NCBI GenBank assembly: GCA_000063525.1
Contig: CT978603.1
Location: 1,855,105-1,919,104, forward strand
Length of the DNA: 64,000 nucleotides
Direction of reading: 5' to 3'
Source of the DNA: Synechococcus sp. RCC307
GTDB lineage: Bacteria > Cyanobacteriota > Cyanobacteriia > PCC-6307 > Cyanobiaceae
This document shows, piece after piece, positions 28,923 through 38,932 of this stretch. How positions within the stretch are numbered: position 1 is the first letter of the stretch; every line of letters begins with the position of its first letter. The translations under genes and the position numbers were made by a program. The notes beneath the pieces are model-generated. The model made no database searches. It had not been told where the DNA came from and saw only the letters and a list, made by a program, of their open reading frames with translations.

Positions 28923-29468
28923 ATGGTTCTGGCCTTCCGTGCAACGCAAAGCCTGAATCTGGCGGTCCGGCAAGGAGCTGACGACCTGCCGGCTTACTTG
29001 CAAGAACAACAGCGTGTGGTGGGCGCATTGCTGAGCCCCGAACAGCTGGAACCGCTGGGAGAAGGGCGCTACCGCTACAGCGTCAGCCCCTTGCAACTCT
29101 TTCAGTTGCGCATCATGCCCACCGTGGAAATTCAGGTGGAGCAACAGGCCAGCCGCCTGGAGATGCGCTCTCTGCAATGCAATCTCGATGGGGTGCCGGG
29201 GCTTGACGACGATTTCAAGCTCTCGCTGAGTTCCTGGCTAGAGGCCACAGCCAATGGACTGGTGGGCGAGGCCAAATTGGGGGTTCAAGTGACCCAGCCA
29301 GCCGTGCTGCGCCTGATTCCAACCCGCCTCCTGGAGAGCACAGGGGAATCGCTGCTCAACGGGATCCTGCTCACCATCAAAGGCCGCGTTGGCCAGCAGC
29401 TCATTCAAGATTTCCAGAGCTGGCGCCAGCAGGTGAGCCGCCCTTCAGTTCTGGCGCCAGAAAACTAA
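28923..29468 (+). CDS. DUF1997 family protein
   Basis: 181 residues from the ATG at 28923 (a GTG two codons upstream is possible). The pattern ([60 protein letters not shown]) matches DUF1997, a family of cyanobacteria and plastids with a START-like look and no established function. No signal peptide or membrane segment. Its last 68 bases overlap the 3' end of rnhB on the other strand. Confidence 0.82.
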   Translation: MVLAFRATQSLNLAVRQGADDLPAYLQEQQRVVGALLSPEQLEPLGEGRYRYSVSPLQLFQLRIMPTVEIQVEQQASRLEMRSLQCNLDGVPGLDDDFKLSLSSWLEATANGLVGEAKLGVQVTQPAVLRLIPTRLLESTGESLLNGILLTIKGRVGQQLIQDFQSWRQQVSRPSVLAPEN

Positions 29469-30009
29469 GCCGGTGCAAGGGGGTGGGCCCCCACTGCAGC
29501 AGCGCCGTGCGGTGCGCTTTGGTGCCATAGCCCTTATGCGAGGCCAGCCCGTAGCCAGGCCAGCGCTGATCGAGTCGCTGCAGCAGCGCATCACGGCCCT
29601 CTTTGGCCAGGATGCTGGCGCAGGCAATCGCTAAGCAATGGCTATCGCCGGCCACCACCGTCTCCTGGGAACCAGGCCAAGGCCGCAGGGGCAGCGAGCC
29701 ATCCACCAGCACGTGATCCGGTGAGTGGCACAGGCGCTGCAGGGCCCGGCACATGGCCAGCTCGGTGGCGGCACGAATCCCCACGGCATCAATGCAAGCC
29801 GCCGAGGCCTGTCCCAGCCCATAACTCAGGCAGTGGGAGTGAATCTCAGGCAACAACGCCTGCCGTCGTTTGGCGCTGAGGGCCTTGCTGTCGGTGACAC
29901 CGAGGGCCGGTAAACGGTCAAAGGCCTCTGCTTTCAAAATCACCGCAGCAGCCCAGACAGGGCCAAACAAGCAGCCCCGCCCCACCTCATCGACGCCAGC
30001 AACAATCAC
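29401..30009 (-). CDS. rnhB: Ribonuclease HII
   Basis: 202 residues; removes RNA and single ribonucleotides from DNA hybrids. The active-site motif [14 protein letters not shown] supplies Asp and Glu, VLVDGSLPL and [12 protein letters not shown] follow. The GTG start at 30009 overlaps the rne stop (GTGA), indicating coupled expression of two ribonucleases. The last ~22 codons overlap DUF1997 coding sequence in antisense; the RNase HII core is already complete before the overlap. Confidence 0.96.
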   Translation of the reverse strand: MIVAGVDEVGRGCLFGPVWAAAVILKAEAFDRLPALGVTDSKALSAKRRQALLPEIHSHCLSYGLGQASAACIDAVGIRAATELAMCRALQRLCHSPDHVLVDGSLPLRPWPGSQETVVAGDSHCLAIACASILAKEGRDALLQRLDQRWPGYGLASHKGYGTKAHRTALLQWGPTPLHRLSFLAPELKGGSPAGASSGNLE

Positions 30010-31934
30010 CCCGCCGAACGGCGACGGCGGCGGCGGCGGCCCTCTCCCTCTGATTCGGCCTCAGGCTCAGCCGCGGCGGGCTCAGTAGCGGTGGGCTCAG
30101 GGTCCGTGGTGACAGCAGCCTCGGCAGGCTCGCTCTGCGGGGTGCTGACGACGAGCGGCGCAATCTCCACCAATGCCGGCTCAGAAGCGGTGGGTTCAGG
30201 ATCTAGCAGCGGTGTGATCTCCACGGGGATGGATTCACTCGTCTCTCCGGCAGCGGCCGCTTGACCATTGCCATTGCCGCGGCCACCACGGCGGCGGCGG
30301 CGTCCACCACTCGAGGCCAGCTCTTGCTTAGCGGCTTCCAGCACCGCATCGGCGTCATCGCCAGGACGCACAACTCGAGAGACGACGTTGTCGAGATCGT
30401 CTGGGGCGGGATCAGCCAGCAGCGCTGGATTAAGGCCGAGCCAACCGAAGACCAGCTCTTGGCTTGAATCCATCGGCACAGCCACCACCTGGGGGTCTTG
30501 GCGGCGCGGTTCAGCGCCTGCCTGAGCGGCCGATCCACTGAGGTCCTGATCGGAATCCACATGATCCACCGGCTCGGTGGCAGCCCGTCCACCCCCGCGG
30601 CGGCGGCGGCGGCCACCGCCACCGTCGCCATTGCTGGGGCTGGAGACCTCAGCTCGCGCTGAGGCGGCAGAACGCACCAAACCGGGCAAGGACGCCAAAG
30701 GCTGCAGGGTGTCTTTCCCAGGCAGGGTCACCACATGACCCAAGCCTCCGCAGCTTGGGCAGGCGCGCCCAAACAGCTCATAGATGTTTTGCCCCTGACG
30801 CTTGCGGGTGAGCTCCACCAAGCCCAATTCAGTGATCTGGGCGATCTGTGGCCGGGCCTGGTCATCCCGCATGGCCTGGGTGAAATGCTCCAGCAACATC
30901 AGCTGGTCGCGGCGCGACTCCATATCGATGAAGTCGATGATCACCACGCCGCCGATGTTGCGCAGCTTCAGCTGACGGGCAATCTCGGTGGCTGCTTCAC
31001 AATTGGTCCACAGCACCGTCTCGCGGGCATTAGCCGAGCGAGTGAAGGAACCGGAGTTCACATCCACCACCGTGAGGGCCTCGGTGGGTTCGATGATCAC
31101 GTAGCCGCCGGAGGGCAGATCCACCCGAGGCTTGAGGGCATCGCGGATGGCCGCGTTGACCTTGTAGTGCTCAAGGATTTCGCTGGCATCCTCGTGGTGC
31201 TCAACGATCAAGTTGGCTTGATCGGGGCCCAGGAAGCGATTGACGCGCGCCACCGCGTCCTCGGAATCCACCACAACCCGCAGCACATCAGTGCTGTAGA
31301 GGTCACGCAGGACCCGATGGATGAAGTCTTCGTCGCGGTTCAGCAGAACCGGCGGATGGGCTGTTTCAGCCGCCTGTTGGATGGCTTCCCACTGGCGCAG
31401 CAGGGATTCGAGATCATCAATGATCTGCTCTTCGCTGACGCCATCGGCCTCGGTGCGAACCAGTAGGCCCGTGCCTGGGGGCTTGATCAACACGGCCAAA
31501 GCACGCAGCCGGTTGCGCTCGGTTTCAGCACCGATGCGCCGCGACACATTCACCCCTTGGCCATGGGGTTGCAGCACCAGGAAACGACCTGGCAGCGACA
31601 GGTTGCCGGTGAGCCGCGGGCCCTTGGTGCCCGTGGGCTCCTTCATCACCTGAACCAGCACCTTCTGGCGCGGTTCCAGCAGCTCGGTGATCCCAGCGCC
31701 ACCTTTCTTCAGGCGCAACGGACCGAGGTCGGTGATGTGAATGAAACCGTTTTTTTCGCTCTCGCCGATGTTGACGAAAGCGGCATCGATGCCTGGGAGG
31801 ACGTTTTCAACGGTGCCCAGATAGACATCACCGATCTGGTGACGACCTTGCGCAACGATTAATTCATCAACCCGTTCGTCGTTGAGAACTGCGGCAATGC
31901 GCAGCTGCTCAGCGATGACGATCTGCTGTGGCAT
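30006..31934 (-). CDS. rne: Ribonuclease E/G
   Basis: 642 residues, the compact cyanobacterial RNase E. It has an S1 domain ([20 protein letters not shown]) and DNase I-like active site with [12 protein letters not shown] and [10 protein letters not shown], which carry the two catalytic Asp. The Zn-link CPSCGGLG follows. The remaining ~230 residues are a non-catalytic tail with Arg/Gly patches, a conserved [13 protein letters not shown] segment, an acidic Pro/Glu/Ala stretch and a terminal poly-Arg block ([11 protein letters not shown]). The terminal Arg block is known in cyanobacterial RNase E to bind polynucleotide phosphorylase. Preceded by a 267-base gap. Confidence 0.97.
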   Translation of the reverse strand: MPQQIVIAEQLRIAAVLNDERVDELIVAQGRHQIGDVYLGTVENVLPGIDAAFVNIGESEKNGFIHITDLGPLRLKKGGAGITELLEPRQKVLVQVMKEPTGTKGPRLTGNLSLPGRFLVLQPHGQGVNVSRRIGAETERNRLRALAVLIKPPGTGLLVRTEADGVSEEQIIDDLESLLRQWEAIQQAAETAHPPVLLNRDEDFIHRVLRDLYSTDVLRVVVDSEDAVARVNRFLGPDQANLIVEHHEDASEILEHYKVNAAIRDALKPRVDLPSGGYVIIEPTEALTVVDVNSGSFTRSANARETVLWTNCEAATEIARQLKLRNIGGVVIIDFIDMESRRDQLMLLEHFTQAMRDDQARPQIAQITELGLVELTRKRQGQNIYELFGRACPSCGGLGHVVTLPGKDTLQPLASLPGLVRSAASARAEVSSPSNGDGGGGRRRRRGGGRAATEPVDHVDSDQDLSGSAAQAGAEPRRQDPQVVAVPMDSSQELVFGWLGLNPALLADPAPDDLDNVVSRVVRPGDDADAVLEAAKQELASSGGRRRRRGGRGNGNGQAAAAGETSESIPVEITPLLDPEPTASEPALVEIAPLVVSTPQSEPAEAAVTTDPEPTATEPAAAEPEAESEGEGRRRRRRRSAG

Positions 31935-32201
31935 GGGCTGAGGCCACCCCTGACGGGGTCACCGAAGAGGACAGGGAAAGGAACAAAAATGCTGTGCAGC
32001 TATCAGCTGTTGGGGGCTGAGGCGGCGTTTCAACGAATGCACCCGGGGATATCACGACATTGGCCTTCCAGTGGAAAGCCACACCCTGGGGAAACCATGC
32101 TGTAGAGCCCTTGGGTCTGCTGCAGGCGCAGGGGAAGGACAGTGTTCAAAGCCCTTGGACGACTCGCGTCCCGCGGGCGGATCCACCGCCTTGCTTTGAA
32201 A
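31935..32201 (-). other. Non-coding gap upstream of rne (likely 5' leader)
   Basis: 267 bases between the radical SAM gene and rne, both on the minus strand. I see no gene here. Long leaders upstream of rne are known sites of autoregulation in other bacteria and in Synechocystis; here this is only suggested by the length. A palindromic CAGCTATCAGCTG lies at about 31996-32008. Confidence 0.3.
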
Positions 32202-34763
32202 TTAGCACGCAAGTTTCAAGGCCACGCGCCGCAGCTGCGTTTGCTGCAGCTCACAGCCGAGGCGTTGACCAAGCAGCTGACGCAACTGATCCGGTTTCAA
32301 ACTGCGGCCATTGGCCTGCACCAGGGTTTCCAATCCCAGCTCCAGCTGCTGGGGACTCCAGTGGTGCCAATGCAAATCCAGCAGCAGCGGCCGCAAATCA
32401 CGGCGGCAGCGACGACCCTGACGATCCAACTCCTCCAAGAGAAGAGCCTCCGCACCCAGCAACTCGCCCAGCGCCTCTTGGCAGCGACGTTCAGCAGGCA
32501 ACGGATCAGGACCACTGGGCTGCAAGCAGAAGCGCCAATGGGCTGAATGCAGCATTTGTGAAAGGGCTGGCGACTTCACCGGCACCCCATGGGCCTCGAG
32601 CAGCGAAAACCCCTCGGGCAGCAGGGGCGCCAACCGATCCATCAATTGCGCCGGCTGCACCGCTTCGGTGAAGCTCAAATCCAGCCAATCGGAATCAGCT
32701 TCAGCTCCCAGGGGCAGAGCCAGAGCCACTTGCAGCCTGGGCAGCGGATGGAACCCCCCGGTGAACGACACCGGCAGCTGACTGCGGCGCAGCGCCCGCT
32801 CCAGCATCCGCACCAAATCGAGATGGCTGAGCAGCGCCATCTCACCGGTTTTGGCAAAGCGAACCCGTAAACGCCCCACCTGCTCACTGGGGGGCTTGCG
32901 CGGCGGATCAATGGCGGGGATCGGCGGCGGCGGCACCACCACGTTGTGCCCCAGACCGTCTCCGCACACGCCGCAGTGACTGCAGCCATCGAACGAGCAA
33001 TCAGGAACCACCACCGCCTCAAGGGCCCGTTCAAGGTCTTCCTGCAACCACTGCTTGCTCACCCCCGAATCGATGTGATCCCAGGGCAAGGGTTCGGCAC
33101 AGCGCTGCCGGCGTTGCTCAGGCGTGAGGGCCTGCAGCTCAGCCCAACTGCCGAGCTCCAGCTCGCGATAACGCCCGCCCAAGCCCGCTGCGTCAATTGC
33201 CTCACACCAGGCGCCATGGGTGCGCTCGATGTTGTCGAACCAGGCATCCATGCCGGCGCCAGAGCGCCAAGCGGCTTCGATCACCGGGGCGAGACGCTGA
33301 TCCCCACGCCCAATGAAGTCCTCCATCGCCGAGAGGCGCACATCGGTGTAGTTGACCTTCAAAAAACGCATGCCCGCAAAGCGCTGGCGCAAGATCCCCT
33401 GGCGCCGCTTGAACTCAGCGGTAGAGACGCTGTGCCACTGAAACGGCGTGTGGGGCTTGGGGGTGAAGTTGCTGATCGTCAGATTCAGCTCAAGCCGGCC
33501 GATATCGCGCATTTCAAAGCGCAACCGCTCAACGGTGTCGGCGACGCCATGCACATCGGCATCGGTTTCACCGGGCAAGCCGATCATGAAATAGAGCTTC
33601 ACCTTGCGCCAGCCATTGCGCATCGCCGTCTCGATGCCCGCGCTGAGCTCCTGATCCGTCAACCCTTTGTTGACGATGTCGCGCATGCGCTGGGTGCCCG
33701 CTTCTGGCGCAAACGTGAGGCCGCCCTGGCGCGTGCCACCCAGGATGTGGGCGATGTTGTTGTCAAAGCGATCAATGCGTTGACTTGGCAGCGAGAGGCT
33801 GACGTTGTGGTCTTGCAGGCGGTTGCGAAGTTCCACTCCAACCGCGGGCAACGCGAGGTAGTCGCTGCAACTCAGCGACAGCAATGAAAAGTCGCTGTAA
33901 CCGGTGCGCACCATGCCGGTCTCAACGGCTTCCACCACCTCTTCTGGATCCACGTCGCGAGCCGGGCGGGTCAACATGCCGGGCTGACAGAACCTGCAGC
34001 CGCGGGTGCAGCCCCGACGAATCTCCACGGTGAGCCGGTCATGCACCGTCTCCACATGGGGCACCAAGCCCATGGCGTAGTGCGGCATGGGAGTGGCCAC
34101 CCGGCGCACAACGCGGCGATGGCCCAACGCCGGCACGTAGACGCCGGGCACCTCCGCTAGGTCGCGCAGTAGCTCTGAGCGCGGCAGGCCAGCGGTCTTG
34201 GCCTCCTCCAAGACCAAGCCAATCTCTGGCAATAGCTCTTCGCCATCGCCTAGGGCAATGAAATCGAAAAATGGTGCATAGGGCTCCGGATTGCTAGTGG
34301 CCGTCTGCCCGCCGGCAAAGATCAACGGCCGTGCATCTGGGGAACCAAGCGGCGCATCACCGCGATCACGGGCATAGATCGGTAGCCCGATGAGATCGAG
34401 CATTTCCAGCACGTTGGTAGCGCTGAGCTCGTAGCTGAGGCTGAAGCCAAGGATGTCGAAGCTGTTGAGGGGCCGGCGGCTCTCAACGGCAAACAATGGC
34501 GAGCCCGTGCTGCGCAGCCGCTCGGCGAGATCGGGGGCCGGCAAGTAAGCGCGATCGCACAACTGCCGCGGCTGGGCGTTGAGGATCGAATAGAGGATTA
34601 TGTGGCCGAGATTGCTGGCGCCAACCTCGTAAACCTCGGGGTAGGTAAGGGCCCAGCGGATCGAGGCCGCCTGCCAATCCCTTGGCTCCACCCCCAGTTC
34701 ATTGCCGAGATAACGGCCTGGGCGAGAGATTCCGGCATTGACCAGCTCAGCGAAAGCGGTCAT
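32202..34763 (-). CDS. TIGR03960-type B12-binding radical SAM protein with C-terminal TIGR03936 (DUF2344) domain
   Basis: 853 residues. An N-terminal cobalamin-binding-like region (residues about 25-190, [20 protein letters not shown]) is followed by a radical SAM domain with Cys252, Cys256, Cys259 in [11 protein letters not shown] Cys-rich linker ([15 protein letters not shown]) leads to the C-terminal domain ([20 protein letters not shown]). The function is unproven; the family often lies beside RNase E/G, as here. The start at 34763 ([20 protein letters not shown]) fits the family's N terminus; an ATG at 34817 has a better ribosome site (GGGGAG) but would leave only 14 bases to dapL. Confidence 0.88.
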   Translation of the reverse strand: MTAFAELVNAGISRPGRYLGNELGVEPRDWQAASIRWALTYPEVYEVGASNLGHIILYSILNAQPRQLCDRAYLPAPDLAERLRSTGSPLFAVESRRPLNSFDILGFSLSYELSATNVLEMLDLIGLPIYARDRGDAPLGSPDARPLIFAGGQTATSNPEPYAPFFDFIALGDGEELLPEIGLVLEEAKTAGLPRSELLRDLAEVPGVYVPALGHRRVVRRVATPMPHYAMGLVPHVETVHDRLTVEIRRGCTRGCRFCQPGMLTRPARDVDPEEVVEAVETGMVRTGYSDFSLLSLSCSDYLALPAVGVELRNRLQDHNVSLSLPSQRIDRFDNNIAHILGGTRQGGLTFAPEAGTQRMRDIVNKGLTDQELSAGIETAMRNGWRKVKLYFMIGLPGETDADVHGVADTVERLRFEMRDIGRLELNLTISNFTPKPHTPFQWHSVSTAEFKRRQGILRQRFAGMRFLKVNYTDVRLSAMEDFIGRGDQRLAPVIEAAWRSGAGMDAWFDNIERTHGAWCEAIDAAGLGGRYRELELGSWAELQALTPEQRRQRCAEPLPWDHIDSGVSKQWLQEDLERALEAVVVPDCSFDGCSHCGVCGDGLGHNVVVPPPPIPAIDPPRKPPSEQVGRLRVRFAKTGEMALLSHLDLVRMLERALRRSQLPVSFTGGFHPLPRLQVALALPLGAEADSDWLDLSFTEAVQPAQLMDRLAPLLPEGFSLLEAHGVPVKSPALSQMLHSAHWRFCLQPSGPDPLPAERRCQEALGELLGAEALLLEELDRQGRRCRRDLRPLLLDLHWHHWSPQQLELGLETLVQANGRSLKPDQLRQLLGQRLGCELQQTQLRRVALKLAC

Positions 34764-34831
34764 CGGCGCGGCAGCACTGCCTTGAGTATGGAGCTCCGCA
34801 TAGGACAATCCCGCCATCGCGCTACTCCCCT

Positions 34832-36058
34832 ATGGCCCTCGTCAACGGCAATTACCTCAAGCTCAAAGCGGGTTACCTGTTTCCTGAAATTGGTCGCCGG
34901 GTGAAGGCCTTCAGCGAAGCCAACCCCGACGCCGCCCTGATCCGCCTGGGCATTGGTGATGTCACCGAGCCCCTGCCGCAGGCTTGCCGGGACGCCATGA
35001 AAAACGCCATCGATGAGATGGGAACTCGCGAAGGCTTCCATGGCTATGGGCCGGAGCAGGGCTACGCCTGGCTGCGCGAAGCGATTGCCAAACACGATTT
35101 CCAAAGCCGCGGCTGTGACATCAGCGCCGAGGAGATCTTTGTCTCCGACGGCTCCAAATGCGATAGCAGCAACATCCTCGACATCCTTGGCGAGGGCAAT
35201 CGCATCGCCGTAACCGATCCGGTCTATCCGGTTTATGTCGACAGCAACGTGATGGCTGGCCGCACCGGTGATGCCAATGAGGGCGGGCAATACGGCGGCC
35301 TGAGCTACCTGCCCATCACCGCTGCCAACGATTTCACCGCACCGCTACCCAGCACCCCGGTTGATCTGATCTATCTCTGTTTCCCCAACAACCCCACCGG
35401 AGCTGTCGCCAGCCGCGAGCAACTCAAGAGCTGGGTGGATTACGCCCTCGAGCACAAGGCTCTGATCCTGTTCGATGCGGCCTATGAGGCCTTCATCCAA
35501 GATCCGGCCATCCCCCACTCGATCTTTGAAATTGAGGGGGCGCGCCAATGCGCGATCGAATTCCGCTCCTTCTCCAAGAACGCCGGCTTTACAGGCACCC
35601 GCTGCGCACTCACCGTGGTGCCCAAGGGCCTGATGGGCACCAGCGCCACGGGTGAGCAGGTGGAGCTCTGGGGCCTCTGGAACCGCCGCCAAAGCACCAA
35701 GTTCAATGGCGTCAGCTACATCGTTCAGCGTGGGGCTGAAGCGGTGTACTCCGAGCAAGGCCAAGCCGAGGTCAAGGCGCTCATCAACTTCTACATGGAG
35801 AACGCCGCGATCATTCGCAGGGAGCTTTCCGCCGCTGGGCTCACGATCTATGGCGGCGAGCATGCCCCCTACGTGTGGATCAAAACCCCCGAAGGCATGG
35901 ATTCCTGGGGCTTCTTTGACCATCTGCTCAACAGGGCCAATGTGGTGGGAACACCCGGCAGTGGCTTTGGTGCCGCGGGTGAGGGCTACTTCCGCCTCTC
36001 CGCCTTCAACAGCCGCAGCAACGTGGATGAAGCCATGCGCCGCATCCGCGCTCTTTAG
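34832..36058 (+). CDS. dapL: LL-diaminopimelate aminotransferase
   Basis: 408 residues; makes LL-diaminopimelate directly from tetrahydrodipicolinate and glutamate for lysine and peptidoglycan, the route typical of cyanobacteria and plants. It begins [20 protein letters not shown] and has [12 protein letters not shown], the [10 protein letters not shown] motif and the PLP lysine in [15 protein letters not shown]. There is no ribosome-binding site before the ATG and the divergent radical SAM gene starts 68 (or 14) bases away, so the two share a very short promoter region. Confidence 0.98.
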   Translation: MALVNGNYLKLKAGYLFPEIGRRVKAFSEANPDAALIRLGIGDVTEPLPQACRDAMKNAIDEMGTREGFHGYGPEQGYAWLREAIAKHDFQSRGCDISAEEIFVSDGSKCDSSNILDILGEGNRIAVTDPVYPVYVDSNVMAGRTGDANEGGQYGGLSYLPITAANDFTAPLPSTPVDLIYLCFPNNPTGAVASREQLKSWVDYALEHKALILFDAAYEAFIQDPAIPHSIFEIEGARQCAIEFRSFSKNAGFTGTRCALTVVPKGLMGTSATGEQVELWGLWNRRQSTKFNGVSYIVQRGAEAVYSEQGQAEVKALINFYMENAAIIRRELSAAGLTIYGGEHAPYVWIKTPEGMDSWGFFDHLLNRANVVGTPGSGFGAAGEGYFRLSAFNSRSNVDEAMRRIRAL

Positions 36059-36089
36059 ATTGCCGTCGGTTCTGCGATCTGCCCCCGCC

Positions 36090-36413
36090 ATGACGCACGC
36101 CAGTGAAACTCCGGTGAGCTCCCCTGGTGGGGGAGCCGCCGTGATGGAGCGGCAGCCCGAAACGGTGCGAAAACCATCGCCCCGTTACCGGGTGCTGCTC
36201 CACAACGATCCGGTCAACTCCATGGAGTACGTCGTCACCTCCCTGCGGGAGGTGGTGCCGTCATTGAGCGAGCAGGATGCGATGGCCGTGATGTTGGAAG
36301 CCCACAACAGCGGTGTGGGCTTGGTGATCGTCTGCGATATCGAGCCGGCTGAGTTCTATTGCGAGAGCCTCAAGGCCAAAGGTCTCACCAGCACCATCGA
36401 GCCGGAGGAGTGA
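36090..36413 (+). CDS. clpS: ATP-dependent Clp protease adaptor ClpS
   Basis: 107 residues; N-end-rule adaptor that hands substrates to ClpA/ClpC. It shows the ClpS core YRVLLHNDPVNSMEYVVTSL and the MLEAHNSGVGLV substrate-pocket segment, with a ~35-residue flexible N terminus. Start MTHASETPVS at 36090, 31 bases after dapL. The stop overlaps the GTG start proposed for the next gene (GTGA). Confidence 0.96.
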   Translation: MTHASETPVSSPGGGAAVMERQPETVRKPSPRYRVLLHNDPVNSMEYVVTSLREVVPSLSEQDAMAVMLEAHNSGVGLVIVCDIEPAEFYCESLKAKGLTSTIEPEE

Positions 36414-37180
36414 GGCCCCACTGGCGCGGCACGCTCCTCTACCCCGCCTCCTTGGTGGCGTTGTTTCTGGGTTTGCAAGGCCTACTGGGCCTAATGGGTG
36501 TTCCCGTTGCTCAGCAGGCTTCCCTGGCAGCGCTTCCCAGCGTTGCGGCCTTACTGATCTCGCTGCCTTGGCGATTGCAGCGGGCCTGGGGTGAACACCA
36601 GGCCTGGAAACGCCTTGGTGTGCGCTGCCGCTGGGGAGAACTCATACAGACACTGGGCCGTGGGGTGTTGCTGGCCGCGGCACTGCTGCTGTTCATCGTG
36701 GTGGCCTTGCTGCTCGGTGGCGCTCAAAGCGAGCTGCGTCTGACGCCGGCCTTGCTGCTCAATGGCGTGGTGTTGGGCCTAGGGGTGGGCTTTGCCGAAG
36801 AGTTGCTGTTCCGCGGCTGGTTGTTCGGTGAGCTCAGCCTGCTGCTGGGCCACCAGCGCGCCCTCTGGCTGCAGGCCGCGATTTTCAGCCTTGTGCACAC
36901 CCGGTTTCACCTCCCTGGGCTGGAACTGCTGCTTCTCCTTGGTGGCCTGGCTCTTTTCGGGGTTCTGCTCGCTGAACAACGCGATGGCGATCAAGGCGTG
37001 CTGTGGGGTGCCATTGGCCTGCATGGAGGAGCCGTTGGCGGCTGGTTCCTGCTCAGCCAGGGAGTTTTGGATTTGCAAAGCGCTGGCCCTACCTGGCTCT
37101 TAAGCCCGGACAACCCGATCGGCGGCGTGGCGGGCTGGATCGCTTTGGTGGTTTTGCTGCTGGGCTTGAGACGCTCCTAA
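36410..37180 (+). CDS. CPBP-family intramembrane glutamic endopeptidase
   Basis: 256 residues with about seven hydrophobic segments. The CAAX-protease/bacteriocin-processing (Abi) marks are present: the EELLFRG motif (EExxxR, about residues 130-136), FSLVHTRFH and GAIGLHGGAVGGWF, which supply the catalytic Glu and His residues. Membrane protease; substrates unknown. The GTG start at 36410 overlaps the clpS stop by four bases, with the GGAGGAG of the clpS end too close to be an ideal ribosome site, so a start a few codons downstream is possible. The end is six bases from the facing radical SAM gene. Confidence 0.88.
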   Translation: MRPHWRGTLLYPASLVALFLGLQGLLGLMGVPVAQQASLAALPSVAALLISLPWRLQRAWGEHQAWKRLGVRCRWGELIQTLGRGVLLAAALLLFIVVALLLGGAQSELRLTPALLLNGVVLGLGVGFAEELLFRGWLFGELSLLLGHQRALWLQAAIFSLVHTRFHLPGLELLLLLGGLALFGVLLAEQRDGDQGVLWGAIGLHGGAVGGWFLLSQGVLDLQSAGPTWLLSPDNPIGGVAGWIALVVLLLGLRRS

Positions 37181-37186
37181 ATGGCG

Positions 37187-38779
37187 TCAGGCGGTTGCAG
37201 TGGCCATGGCCTTACGGCCTTCGACTGGAGCATGCAGTGCTTCTTCCAGGGGAGCACAGCCGTAATCGCGCTCCAGCAGATCCATCACCGTGCGGCCGAA
37301 ATCTGCAGGATTGCGCTCAAAGGCTTCCAAACAGACCCGGCCGAAGGTTTGGCCCATGGGCTCGGGGTTCCACAGCAATTGGCGAGCCGTCCAAGGCAGC
37401 ATGCTCATCGGGTTGTAACCGGGCTTGATCAAGCCCTGGTCGTAGCCGTATTGCTCCAGGTGGGTGTGGGGCTGCAACCCAATGAAGAAAATGGCGGGCT
37501 CAACCTTGTCGGCGCCAAAGGCCGCCTCGAGTGCGCGGTGATAGGCAACGGTTTGACGGATCGTCTCGGGGCGCTCGTCGATCACGTTGAACGAGTAATT
37601 GACTGAGACGTGATGGCGGAAGCCAGCTCGCGCCAACAAGCTGCAGTTCTCCAGCACAGTGCGCAGGTTGTAGCCCATGCGCATCTTGCGAACGAGCTCC
37701 TGAGACCCGGAGGTAATGCCGATCTCGAAGTACTCCATCCCTGTGGCCACCATCAGCTCAGCCAGTTCGGCATCGAGGTTGTCGGCGCGGATGTAAGCAG
37801 CCCAACGGATGTCATTCCAGCCCTGCTGCTGCACCGCTCTCAGGAGCTCTTTGGCGTCTTCGATGTAACGCCGCGCTGGAATGAACTGGGCATCGGTGAA
37901 CCAAAAACCGCGCACCCCGCGCTCATAAAGCTGACGCATCTCGGCGATGACTTCATCCACGGGGTTGACCCGCACCGCCTTGCCCTCAACAACGGTGTAA
38001 ACGCAGTAACAGCAGTTATGGGGACACCCTCGTTTGGTCTGAACGCCGACATAGAAGTCGCCAGCTTCGAGATACCAGTTCAGCTGCGGCCAAATCGATT
38101 CGATGTAGTCGTAATCGCAGGCGGTTTTGATCAAACCCGAGGGCTGCTCGTGGATTAGGCCAGGGCGAGGCGCTTCCCCGGCACGGAAACAGCGTTCACC
38201 AGCGAGAGATTCCCCGCGCAGCAACTTTTCAAGCAGCGGCTCGCCTTCGCCGACAGAGACCACCGTGCCTTTGGGCAACAACGGCGCCAATTGCTCGTAA
38301 AAAACACTGGTGGCACCGCCACCCAAAACGGCTTGAGCCTGGGGGCAATGGTGGCGGGCACGCTTGAGGCCACGCCGGATCAGACGCAAGTTGCGCCAAA
38401 GCTCGCCATAGAACGAGCCCATTAACTTCACCCCGCCCAAGGCACCACGCAGGCGCCTCAGTGGATTGCGGGCGTAAAAGACTTCAAACGAGTGCTGCAG
38501 CGGATTGCCGCCGCGCCCATCAACGGGCGCATAGATCTGGATGTCTCGCCAGGAGAACACCAGCAAGGTGGGCCGGAAAGCATCAACCGTGGCTCGAAGC
38601 ACCCGGTCAACATCCAGCAGGGGAACGGCCGCTAGATCAAGCAGCCGCTGCTGCAACTGGGGGAATTGCTTGTGAAGGTGATCGGCCAGATAGATCGGGC
38701 CGATCGGAAAGATGGGGTTGCAAGGAAGGCGTACCAGCAGGACGCGATCAGCCGAAGTCGGTGTTGGACTCTCAGACAC
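37187..38779 (-). CDS. Radical SAM protein of the 'photosystem II high light acclimation' type
   Basis: 530 residues. A B12-binding-like N-terminal region ([20 protein letters not shown]) precedes a radical SAM core with Cys252, Cys256, Cys259 in [10 protein letters not shown], then [20 protein letters not shown] and the [20 protein letters not shown] strand. Proteins of this look in picocyanobacteria carry the label 'photosystem II high light acclimation radical SAM protein'; I know of no demonstrated reaction. The GTG start at 38779 diverges from psbA with 153 bases between, so shared light control is possible (inference). The product could modify a protein or a cofactor. Confidence 0.85.
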   Translation of the reverse strand: MSESPTPTSADRVLLVRLPCNPIFPIGPIYLADHLHKQFPQLQQRLLDLAAVPLLDVDRVLRATVDAFRPTLLVFSWRDIQIYAPVDGRGGNPLQHSFEVFYARNPLRRLRGALGGVKLMGSFYGELWRNLRLIRRGLKRARHHCPQAQAVLGGGATSVFYEQLAPLLPKGTVVSVGEGEPLLEKLLRGESLAGERCFRAGEAPRPGLIHEQPSGLIKTACDYDYIESIWPQLNWYLEAGDFYVGVQTKRGCPHNCCYCVYTVVEGKAVRVNPVDEVIAEMRQLYERGVRGFWFTDAQFIPARRYIEDAKELLRAVQQQGWNDIRWAAYIRADNLDAELAELMVATGMEYFEIGITSGSQELVRKMRMGYNLRTVLENCSLLARAGFRHHVSVNYSFNVIDERPETIRQTVAYHRALEAAFGADKVEPAIFFIGLQPHTHLEQYGYDQGLIKPGYNPMSMLPWTARQLLWNPEPMGQTFGRVCLEAFERNPADFGRTVMDLLERDYGCAPLEEALHAPVEGRKAMATATA

Positions 38780-38843
38780 CGCTCCAGCACAAGGAATCGG
38801 ACCCTAACAAGGCCATTGCCACTCCGGAGTCTGAAAAAGTTGG

Positions 38844-38871
38844 TTTACATCCCGCAATGTTGCTTTAAAAT
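38844..38871 (+). promoter_or_regulatory. psbA promoter
   Basis: TTTACA (38844-38849) and TAAAAT (38866-38871) are separated by 16 bases. TTTACA is the usual -35 of cyanobacterial psbA promoters. Transcription would begin near 38878, giving a leader of about 55 bases before the psbA ATG. Confidence 0.65.
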
Positions 38872-38932
38872 TCTGAGACCGGAAATTGCTCCGGGAATCC
38901 ATACCGCCTCCGGGCACACCCCAAACGCACTC

